From Bacteroidota bacterium (GTDB lineage: Bacteria > Bacteroidota > Bacteroidia > Chitinophagales > Saprospiraceae), in NCBI GenBank assembly GCA_030147525.1, contig JASBVF010000048.1:38277-102276 (forward strand): DNA of 64,000 nt. The letters run 5' to 3'. The notes beneath the pieces were generated by a model. The model ran no database searches and was not told where the DNA came from. It saw nothing but the letters and a program-made list of their open reading frames with translations. Both the position numbers and the translations under genes were made by a program. Positions 24,422 to 31,389 of this stretch are shown here, piece after piece. Every line of letters begins with the position of its first letter. Position 1 is the first letter of the stretch.

Positions 24422-27337
24422 ATGCCCGGTATTTTCAAAATTTCCTCGTTGCTGCTGTTCCTCGGAGTCCCCATTTTCCTGTCTTCCCAACCCCTCGACT
24501 CCGTCCGCTTTCACCAGCTTTTCGACTCCATCGAAACGCTGAATAATGCAGGCCGCTATACTGAATCGTTTCAGCTTGCGCAAATGCTGTACGATCAAAC
24601 ACTGGAGGATTTTGGGGACCAAAGCAAGTTCACGGCGAACGCTTGCCTGGCACTGGGGATAGCCCATCTGAAAAGCGGGGACCCCGGCGAAGCGGCAACT
24701 TTGTTCCAACGCTGCATCGACATCAGGAAGGCGTTGTTCGGAGCTGATTTTATCGAGTTGCCAATGGCGTATAATGCGCTGGGAACGGTGTATTCAGAGT
24801 CGGGGCAACCGCTAAAAGCATTACCGGAATTGGAAGAGGCGCTCCGCATTTTGAAAATCCATTTCCCAGAGGGGCACCCTACGTTTGCGCAAACATTCAA
24901 CAACCTCGGCGTGGTGTACGATTACCTCGGCGAGTATGACAAAGCGCTGGAGGTGTACCAGCTTTCGCTGGCCGCTAAACAGGCCAGTCCAGGCGCTTCT
25001 CCCATTCAGATTTCAAACACCCTCAACAACCTTGGCGCAGTCCATCAATACAAAGGCGAGCTGGAAAAATCCATCGAATTTTACCAAAAGTCGCTGGGCT
25101 TACTTGAGCAGAATGGCCTTGAAAATACCCAGGAATACGTGCTGAGTCTGATGAACCTCGGCACCGTCTGGTACCTGGCAAAGAATAAATTTATCTCACG
25201 GAAATTTCTTGACGCCGCCAACGAGCGGGCGGATGCCGTTTTTCCCGAAAACCATTTCCAAAAGGGCAGCCTGAAGCTGAACCTGGGCATCAATTTTATT
25301 GAAATGGGCGAGGTGGAAAAAGCAGAGCAAATGATGAAAGATGCGCTTTCCATTTTCAGGGCCAACTTCGGCGAGGGGAGCTATTTCGACATGCCCTGCA
25401 TGATTGTGCTGGGACATGTGTTTTTGAAAAGAGACCAGCCCGATTCCAGCCTGACGTACTTCCGGCAGGCAGTGGATGTGGCGGTGGCCAACCTCGGTGA
25501 AAACCATACCCAGACCATCATGGCCATGAACAACCTGGGCATGGCTTATGACCAACTGAAACAAATCGACCAATCCATTGGCACTTTCCGGGTGGCGATT
25601 GCGGCTTATGAAAAAAAGTTCGGGCAAGCCGGTCAACCCGTCGTTCCCACCCTCGACTACCTCGACGCTCACGTCAACCTGGCCAACATGCTGCTGGGCG
25701 AGTATGTGAGAAACGGTAGCAGTGGTGTCCTCCGGGAGACCCAAGCCGAATTGGAGCAATGTTTTTCGGTGTTCAATGCGATGAAATCAGTAGCCACCGA
25801 TCACCTGTCACGGCAGGCACTGGTAAGCAACAATTACACCCTGGTGGAAATAGCGATCAAAGCCGAATCCTACACCAACCCCCCAAAAGCCTTCGATTTT
25901 GCGGAGCAAAACAAAGCCTGGAACCTGCTGGCAACCGTGAACGAGCAAAGTGCTAAAAGCTTTGCCGGCGTGCCACCCGAAACCCTGGAACTGGAACGGG
26001 GCCTGAAAAACAGGATCGCTTTTTTTGAAAAACAAATTGCCGAAAGCATTGACAATCTGGACTTTGAGACGGCGATGGAGGCCCGTTCGCAGTTGGATTC
26101 ACTGAATCTTCGACTGGAAAACCTGAAACGGAGAATGGAGATAGATCACCCCGAATATTTTGACCTGAAATACGATCTCGCTACCCTCTCCGTCCCCGAA
26201 ATTCAGCAAAAACTGCTGCGGCCCGGTGAGGCCCTGGTTGAATATTTCACTGGCGACAGCATGATTTACATTTTCGTCGTCACCCCTGACGACTACCGGC
26301 TGGAGGAGGTGAAACGGGATTTTCCACTCCAGGTCTGGGTGGATTCGCTGCGCAACAATATTTTCAAAAACCGCAGCACCGGCTCCGCTTTTTACGTGCA
26401 GGCGGCGGCTGATCTGTACGACAAACTCGTCCGGCCCGTTGAAAAAATGCTGCCGGAACGGCTCATTATCATCCCGGATGGGCTGCTGGGTTACGTTCCG
26501 TTCGAGGCGCTGCTAACCGAACGTCCTGAAAACCCGAAGCACTACGACACGCATGACTACCTGTTGCGAAAGCATCAAATCAGCTACTGCTACTCGGCGA
26601 CCCTGTTGGGTAAAATGAGGGAACGGCAGCACCAGCCGCCGCCAACGAAGGAATTTGCAGCTTTTGCCCCGTTTTTCACTGGCAGTAAGGCGGGACTAAA
26701 AATCTACCAGCCGGTACAGTTCACTGCCGACACGCTGCTGGCCAGCCTCCGGCCAGCCTTGCCTGAGTTGGGTGAGTTGCGCCATTCCGGTACGGAGGTC
26801 CGCTCCATTCAGACGCTCACCGGCGGCGATGTTTTTTATGGAGAGGAAGCAACCGAGCGTCGTTTTTTGAAAATCGCCGGGCAATACCGGGTACTTCATC
26901 TGGCTACCCATGGGCTGGCCGACAGCCGGGCGGGCGATTATTCCTTCCTGGCGTTTTTTATCAACAATGACAGTATCGAAAACGGGTTGTTGCGGGTGAG
27001 GGACCTCTACAACCTCGAATTGAACGCAGACCTGGTCGTGCTGTCAGCTTGCGAGACCGGCCTGGGCGAATTGCAAAAAGGCGAGGGCGTCATCAGCCTG
27101 GCGAGAGCTTTCGCTTACGCCGGATCGAAGAGTATCGTCAACACCCTCTGGAAAGTGGACGACGCCCGCACGAAAGAACTGATGATTACTTTTTATGACC
27201 TTTTGAAAAATGGTAAAACAAAAGACGAAGCCCTGCGCCTGGCCAAGCTCGCCTACATCGAAAACAACGAATTTCAGGCGCAGCCTTTTTTCTGGGCGGG
27301 CCTGATTGGGGTGGGGGATATGTCGGCGGTTTGGTAG
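24422..27337 (+). CDS. Exported TPR-CHAT protein (caspase-like protease fold)
   Basis: A 971-aa protein. A signal peptide-like N-terminus (ISSLLLFLGVPIFLSSQ) is followed by about ten tetratricopeptide repeats (for example FNNLGVVYDYLGEYDKALEV) over residues 40-400. A helical linker of about 200 residues follows, then a CHAT domain over residues 690-970. The CHAT His/Cys dyad is present: His830 in HLATHGLADS and Cys877 in VVLSACETGLGE. The GEGVISLARAFAYAGSKSIV segment is also typical. CHAT is a caspase/separase-fold protease. TPR-CHAT proteins (TPR-CHAT of type III-E CRISPR, and CHAT in predicted conflict systems) are usually cytoplasmic, so the signal peptide is notable. The substrate is unknown. 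Confidence 0.92.
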   Translation: MPGIFKISSLLLFLGVPIFLSSQPLDSVRFHQLFDSIETLNNAGRYTESFQLAQMLYDQTLEDFGDQSKFTANACLALGIAHLKSGDPGEAATLFQRCIDIRKALFGADFIELPMAYNALGTVYSESGQPLKALPELEEALRILKIHFPEGHPTFAQTFNNLGVVYDYLGEYDKALEVYQLSLAAKQASPGASPIQISNTLNNLGAVHQYKGELEKSIEFYQKSLGLLEQNGLENTQEYVLSLMNLGTVWYLAKNKFISRKFLDAANERADAVFPENHFQKGSLKLNLGINFIEMGEVEKAEQMMKDALSIFRANFGEGSYFDMPCMIVLGHVFLKRDQPDSSLTYFRQAVDVAVANLGENHTQTIMAMNNLGMAYDQLKQIDQSIGTFRVAIAAYEKKFGQAGQPVVPTLDYLDAHVNLANMLLGEYVRNGSSGVLRETQAELEQCFSVFNAMKSVATDHLSRQALVSNNYTLVEIAIKAESYTNPPKAFDFAEQNKAWNLLATVNEQSAKSFAGVPPETLELERGLKNRIAFFEKQIAESIDNLDFETAMEARSQLDSLNLRLENLKRRMEIDHPEYFDLKYDLATLSVPEIQQKLLRPGEALVEYFTGDSMIYIFVVTPDDYRLEEVKRDFPLQVWVDSLRNNIFKNRSTGSAFYVQAAADLYDKLVRPVEKMLPERLIIIPDGLLGYVPFEALLTERPENPKHYDTHDYLLRKHQISYCYSATLLGKMRERQHQPPPTKEFAAFAPFFTGSKAGLKIYQPVQFTADTLLASLRPALPELGELRHSGTEVRSIQTLTGGDVFYGEEATERRFLKIAGQYRVLHLATHGLADSRAGDYSFLAFFINNDSIENGLLRVRDLYNLELNADLVVLSACETGLGELQKGEGVISLARAFAYAGSKSIVNTLWKVDDARTKELMITFYDLLKNGKTKDEALRLAKLAYIENNEFQAQPFFWAGLIGVGDMSAVW

Positions 27338-27455
27338 GGTTGTATCACGACTCTGCCCGCCAGTACTGGATTTGTTTGCATCTTTGGTGATATGAGCAGG
27401 GACGGTTTGTGTAATAGCTGCCACTTCCTGCATCCGTGTTAAAAAATTTACCAAT

Positions 27456-28385
27456 ATGCGAAATCGAATCATTCTTTTCCTGCTGCTGGCTGGCATTACG
27501 GCTTGTCAGAATGCCGGCAATAACGAAAGTTTTACCAGAAAAATGGGACGTGCGGACATGGAACAAGCCACTTCTGCCTCCGCAGAAGCCGAAACTCCCC
27601 GCACAGAGGAAGATTTTTTCGATGAAACACCGCCGACTGCACCGCCCCCGCCTCCTCAGCAACCCCAGGCTCAGCCGGTTAAACCAGATGAAAAGCCCAT
27701 CCCCCGCCAGATCATAAAGACGGCCAACTACCGCATCCAGGTGAAAAACGTGGACGAAAGCTCCCGCCGGGCTAATCAACTGGCGGAGAAGCACGGCGGC
27801 TACGTCTCCGAAAGTGCGCTGACCAATTCCAACTACCAAATCACCAACACCATCACCATCCGGGTGCCCGCTGTTCGCTTCGACTCCTTGCTGAACGACC
27901 TGGGCGGCGAGGCCATTTTTACCCAATACAAAAGAATTAGTTCGCAGGACGTGACGGAGGAGTACGTGGACATCACCACCCGTTTGAAAACAAAAAAAGA
28001 AGTGCGGGATCGCTACGTGGATATCCTGCGTAACAAGGCTAAAACGGTGGCCGACGTCTTACAGGCCGAAGAACAGATCCGCATCATCCAGGAGGAAATC
28101 GAGGCGAAGGAAGGCCGCCTGCGCTACCTGAAAGACCAGGTGGCGATGAGTACTGTTCACCTCGAACTTTACCAGGAAATCGAGTACAAGCCCGAGCCGG
28201 ATGTGTACCGCCGGTCGTTTTGGTCGAAACTCATTTCAGGGCTGGGAAATGGCTGGGAACTGTTGCAGGGCATCGTGATTTTCCTGGTCAACATCTGGCC
28301 TATTTTGATTTTGGGCGGGTTGGTTTTTTGGCGCCGCCGGTGGATTTGGGCGAAACTGCGGCGGGGACGGTCCCGTGAATCATGA
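27456..28385 (+). CDS. DUF4349 family lipoprotein with C-terminal membrane helix
   Basis: A 309-aa protein. A lipobox (LLLAGITAC) is followed by a Pro-rich linker. A DUF4349 domain spans about residues 85-235: IIKTANYRIQVKNVDESSRR, then HGGYVSESALTN, then ITIRVPAVRFDSLLNDLGG. It includes the coiled-coil hairpin EEQIRIIQEEIEAKEGRL. One membrane helix near residues 270-292 (IVIFLVNIWPILILGGLVFW) is followed by a basic tail. Having both lipid and helix anchors is common for this family. Function is not established. The 3' end overlaps the opposite-strand gene at 28300 by 86 bp. Confidence 0.85.
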   Translation: MRNRIILFLLLAGITACQNAGNNESFTRKMGRADMEQATSASAEAETPRTEEDFFDETPPTAPPPPPQQPQAQPVKPDEKPIPRQIIKTANYRIQVKNVDESSRRANQLAEKHGGYVSESALTNSNYQITNTITIRVPAVRFDSLLNDLGGEAIFTQYKRISSQDVTEEYVDITTRLKTKKEVRDRYVDILRNKAKTVADVLQAEEQIRIIQEEIEAKEGRLRYLKDQVAMSTVHLELYQEIEYKPEPDVYRRSFWSKLISGLGNGWELLQGIVIFLVNIWPILILGGLVFWRRRWIWAKLRRGRSRES

Positions 28386-29103
28386 CGTCGAGAATCATGA
28401 TTTTTTGCCAGATTTTATTGGAAAGCTCGTGCGCCAGCATTTCTACTTCCGTCACGGTTTTCAGTACTTCAGAGTCTTGCAGATACTGGACGTGCAGGGC
28501 GGCAAGTTTGGAGTTGATAGCCAGCAGTTCGGTGCAGAAGTCGAGGTAGTAGGTCAGCTCCTGCGCCGTCATTTTGCGGCCGGGCGGGTACTTGGTTTCG
28601 ACGCCATTTTCGACCAGGTGCGAAGGATCTTTGGTCAATTGGTGCATGTCCACCACGTGAGCGATGGAGCGTAGGCGGTGCAGGGAGTCGAGGGCGGCTT
28701 TTCGTTTGATACGGTTTTCAATGGTGGCGAAAAACAGAATGGCGAGCGCCAGAAAAATCACTTCGTTGGTTGCACTTTCAGCGCCTTGCAGCACTTCCAT
28801 CAGGCCGCTTTCACCCGCAGGAATGTAGCGGATAGTGAACACACACAGCCAGCCGGCCAGTCCAATCATCAGGCCGATAGCGATGACGGTTAAAAAGCGG
28901 ATGGACCAAAGCGGTTTCGGAAGTTTTTTTACCAAATCGACAATTGCAAGGGAGACCTGGCTGAGTTCGCCGGAGACTTTGCCCAGACCGGAGTCGGGGA
29001 AGCGCTCCTCTATGCGCAGGTGCAATTTTTCCAGCGTGGCAAGTATATGCTTTGGGTCAAGTTCACTGTACTTGCTGGCGGGAAAGTTGTTTTTGAAAAA
29101 CAT
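28300..29103 (-). CDS. Two-helix membrane protein of unknown function
   Basis: A 267-aa protein. The N-terminal 70 residues are soluble (HILATLEKLHLRIEERFPDS). Two membrane helices follow, near 80-103 (FLTVIAIGLMIGLAGWLCVF) and 123-140 (VIFLALAILFFATIENRIKR). The C-terminal 115 residues are helical and end in a basic tail (KKPTRPKSK). I recognise no family. The gene converges on the DUF4349 gene and overlaps its last 86 bp. The overlapped part is the disordered tail, so the real stop could be an extension created by loss of an earlier stop. Confidence 0.75.
   Translation of the reverse strand: MFFKNNFPASKYSELDPKHILATLEKLHLRIEERFPDSGLGKVSGELSQVSLAIVDLVKKLPKPLWSIRFLTVIAIGLMIGLAGWLCVFTIRYIPAGESGLMEVLQGAESATNEVIFLALAILFFATIENRIKRKAALDSLHRLRSIAHVVDMHQLTKDPSHLVENGVETKYPPGRKMTAQELTYYLDFCTELLAINSKLAALHVQYLQDSEVLKTVTEVEMLAHELSNKIWQKIMILDVMIHGTVPAAVSPKSTGGAKKPTRPKSK
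28378..28402 (+). terminator. Hairpin plus T-tract at the end of the DUF4349 gene
   Basis: An 8-bp stem (AATCATGA / TCATGATT) with a 9-nt loop is followed by five further T residues. It begins inside the DUF4349 stop region, so it fits an intrinsic terminator for that gene. It lies within the coding part of the opposing gene. Confidence 0.5.
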
Positions 29104-29467
29104 AAGACCAACTTTTTTGGTAAAAGTATTTTAATGTTTGGATTGTAGCGGTGGTTTGGTGGTTGTTTTGACAAGAAATTTGGCTTACCAGTAAACGGCA
29201 GATGAAAAAGTAGAGAAAAAACGGGCAGGACAACAGGTTTTCTTAGTCGGATATTCAATGCTTCATAAATTCGGCAGGCTCAGGGCAAGGCTTGTGTTTT
29301 TTTTAGGAATCGCCATGGGTTCTGTCCTTTAAACAGCCCATGCGTTAGTCAAATACCAATTGCCGCCTACCACCTCGAATGACAGATCGTGGCTCAGACA
29401 TAATTTTTGACAGCTTCTCAGTTTGAAATCCGGCAGGTAGGTCCGGTGCGATGAAAATCAACACTTT

Positions 29468-29524
29468 TTGAAAAAAATCCTGCTCATTGATAACGATCCC
29501 GTCAAAACAAGTATATGTCCATAG
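29468..29524 (+). pseudogene. N-terminal remnant of a response-regulator receiver domain
   Basis: Read from TTG at 29468 the frame gives LKKILLIDNDPVKTSICP and then stops at 29522. KKILLIDND is the first beta strand plus acidic pocket of receiver domains, where the two Asp residues bind the metal ion. Nothing downstream continues the fold in any frame. This looks like the surviving 5' end of a deleted regulator gene. At this length a chance match cannot be excluded. Confidence 0.4.
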
Positions 29525-29590
29525 ACTGGAGGCTTACAGAAACTCTTTTACCAGGGAACAGGGTGCAGGCGCCGAAAGTCAAAAAAGAAG

Positions 29591-29687
29591 ACAACCCCAA
29601 ATTCTTTTTTGTGCTTCCTGCCGTTTCAGGCAGGGTATTAATTCATCAATTTTTTAAAAAAGTCATTTGCATGAGTTGTTGTGCAAA
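29591..29687 (-). pseudogene. Degraded copy of the small ORF at 30811-31038
   Basis: The minus strand reads FAQQLMQMTFLKN, two stops, then LPETAGSTKKNLGL. This parallels FAQHLMRVSLPEN...WPKRQEEQ...ERTKKRILGSFG of the ORF at 30811-31038. The DNA also aligns: ACCCCAAATTCTTTTTT, CCTGCCGTTTC, CATCAA, TGCATGAG, TGTGCAAA recur in the same order in both places. A 30-bp internal segment is missing. The copy is therefore an inactivated duplicate. Confidence 0.55.
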
Positions 29688-29865
29688 TCAACGTAACTGG
29701 CGCTAACCGTCTGGTTTTTTCATTTCGCAACAATAGTGTTAGGGAGTACAACAATGATTAAAACTCGGGAATGTATTCCATTTTTAAATTTGTTTGCAAC
29801 AGTGCGTGATGATACTGTCTCCCGGTTTTTTGGAAAAAATAACATTAAAAATGTAATAACCCAAT

Positions 29866-30642
29866 ATGAAAAAGATTCAAGAAGACTCTAAGGCCATCGT
29901 CGACTTCTGGAAAACGGTTAATCCCATCAGAGAAGACAAACAACTCCCGGCCGTTAATGTCAATGAAGTATTAGCCAATATCTTCAGCCCTGGCAAATAC
30001 TTTTACTTCCTCATCAATTTTTTTGACATTAGGCTGGAATACGTCCATCACACCATCACCGACTTGCTGGGGATTTATCCGGAAGAATTCAATTTGCATG
30101 ATACGTTTGTAAGAATGCTGCATCCGGACGATGTCGAACAATTCAAGCGAAAAGAGGAGGCAGCCGGGGTGTTCTTTTTTCAGAGAGTGCCCGACAAAAT
30201 ACCTATGTACAAGTCCACTTACACGTTAAGACTTGCCAACAATGAAGGTAAATACGTGCATTTTCTGGTTCAGAATCTGGCACTCACCATTACCGAAGGA
30301 AGAATTCATCATGTGTTATCTGTCTTCACGGACGTTACATTCATGAACCTGTTACCGGACGACAGGATCTCCTTCATTGGTATAAACGGGGAACCTTCCT
30401 ATTACTCGCTGAGTACAGATCCACGGACCATCCTGCATCCGCAAAAAGACCTTGAACTTTCTATACGTGAACGGGAAGTGGTGCGGTTGATGGCCGAAGG
30501 ATTGGCAAGCAAGCAAATTGCCGACACCCTCGACATTTCAACGCATACGGTAGATACTCATCGCCGGAATTTGTTAAGAAAAACTGGAACCAAAAATACG
30601 CTGGAACTCACCGTGTTGTGCCTGAAAAAAGGTTTGATTTGA
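29866..30642 (+). CDS. PAS-like sensor with C-terminal LuxR-type HTH regulator
   Basis: A 258-aa protein. Residues 35-165 resemble a PAS_3-type fold: YFYFLINFFDIRLEYVHHTI, then LLGIYPEEFNLHDTFVRMLH, then ITEGRIHHVLSVFTDVTFMN. Residues 190-255 are a GerE/LuxR DNA-binding domain: LSIREREVVRLMAEGLASKQ, then IADTLDISTHTVDTHRRNLL, then TGTKNTLELTVL. It is an orphan single-protein regulator with no receiver domain or adjacent histidine kinase. The ligand sensed is unknown. A perfect palindrome begins at the base after its stop codon, and small decayed ORFs flank it. Confidence 0.9.
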   Translation: MKKIQEDSKAIVDFWKTVNPIREDKQLPAVNVNEVLANIFSPGKYFYFLINFFDIRLEYVHHTITDLLGIYPEEFNLHDTFVRMLHPDDVEQFKRKEEAAGVFFFQRVPDKIPMYKSTYTLRLANNEGKYVHFLVQNLALTITEGRIHHVLSVFTDVTFMNLLPDDRISFIGINGEPSYYSLSTDPRTILHPQKDLELSIREREVVRLMAEGLASKQIADTLDISTHTVDTHRRNLLRKTGTKNTLELTVLCLKKGLI

Positions 30643-30664
30643 CAATACTCAAATTTGAGTATTG
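30643..30664. promoter_or_regulatory. Perfect 22-bp palindrome after the LuxR-type gene
   Basis: The half-site CAATACTCAAA is followed immediately by its exact reverse complement. It starts at the first base after the stop codon. There is no loop and no clear T-tract, so an operator for a dimeric protein is as likely as a terminator. The LuxR-type regulator encoded just upstream is an obvious candidate binder. Confidence 0.5.
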
Positions 30665-30810
30665 CCAGAATTTTACCAATTGCCGACCTTTGACAACATA
30701 ATTCTATCACAGTACTTTATCCTCTGAGCATCACAAACTATCATTTTTATTAACCTGAAAAATGAATTTATCTCAAATGTTTTGAAACAATCAACCAAAT
30801 AACAAGCGTA

Positions 30811-31038
30811 TTACAAAAATCCAAATAAAACATTAACCCTTTGTAAAAATGAAGCCGCCCTGAAAAGGGGCGGCATCTTCTGAAAACCAAAAGACCCCAA
30901 AATTCTTTTTTTCGTTCTCTCCTGCAAGATCACATCAGACTGCTCCTCCTGCCGTTTCGGCCAGGTTCTCATTTCATCAACATTTTCAGGAAGGCTCACC
31001 CGCATGAGATGCTGTGCAAACAGCTTATAAGGGTCCAT
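30811..31038 (-). CDS. Small unrecognised ORF, 75 aa, with a degraded paralogue nearby
   Basis: It starts MDPYKLFAQHLMRVSLPENV and continues with a charged segment (RTWPKRQEEQ) to ERTKKRILGSFG. The last 20 residues cover a GC-rich hairpin and may not be part of the original protein. There is no signal peptide or membrane helix. Support for coding comes from the decayed copy at 29591-29687, which keeps similarity at the amino-acid level in the same strand and order. I do not recognise a family. Confidence 0.4.
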   Translation of the reverse strand: MDPYKLFAQHLMRVSLPENVDEMRTWPKRQEEQSDVILQERTKKRILGSFGFQKMPPLFRAASFLQRVNVLFGFL

Positions 31039-31137
31039 TTTATCCTGGTCCTCTGTCTGGTGAAAATGTGAGGTGGAGTTGTTGTTTAGATGGGATAATC
31101 ATCAATCAACCATTTTTTTAACTAAAAAATCATCATC

Positions 31138-31269
31138 ATGAAACCATGTGAGAACTATTCAGTGAAAGGGCCTCCGCAGGAGAGCGGTAACCAGTCCTCC
31201 CTGTATAACCTTATGCCAAATGTAAAACGCTTATTTCTCCAGACGCAATTATCAAAGATAGAGCAGTGA
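31138..31269 (+). CDS. Possible 43-aa small protein
   Basis: The ATG at 31138 opens MKPCENYSVKGPPQESGNQS and the frame runs to a TGA at 31267-31269, ending LFLQTQLSKIEQ. It is preceded by a TTTTTTTAACTAAAAAATCATC leader of the style seen ahead of real genes in this window (compare 1866 and 10331). No other feature occupies the region. It could be a small peptide or precursor, or it may be chance. Confidence 0.3.
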   Translation: MKPCENYSVKGPPQESGNQSSLYNLMPNVKRLFLQTQLSKIEQ

Positions 31270-31389
31270 ATAGCTGCTATTATTTTAAAAAATAACTCAA
31301 AATAAAGATACCTGCATTGTAAGTTGATAGACGTTGATGTCTACGAAACCAAATCAACGTTTGTCAACTTTCAATGCGGTGCCTTTAAA

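Larger units (their letters stand above)
29104..29865. other. Gene-poor interval with decayed fragments
   Basis: No full gene is visible in this 760-bp interval. It holds the probable response-regulator remnant at 29468 and the degraded small-ORF copy at 29591, both described separately. The rest is AT-rich with runs of T and A and no strong hairpin. The last 100 bp should contain the promoter of the LuxR-type gene, but I could not pick a convincing TTTG...TAnnTTTG pair. Confidence 0.6.
30665..31389. other. Gene-poor interval with two small ORFs
   Basis: This stretch contains only the small minus-strand ORF at 30811 and the 43-codon plus-strand ORF at 31138. A GC-rich hairpin (GCCGCCC / GGGCGGC) lies near 30852-30873. 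The remainder is AT-rich with no recognisable gene. Confidence 0.5.
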
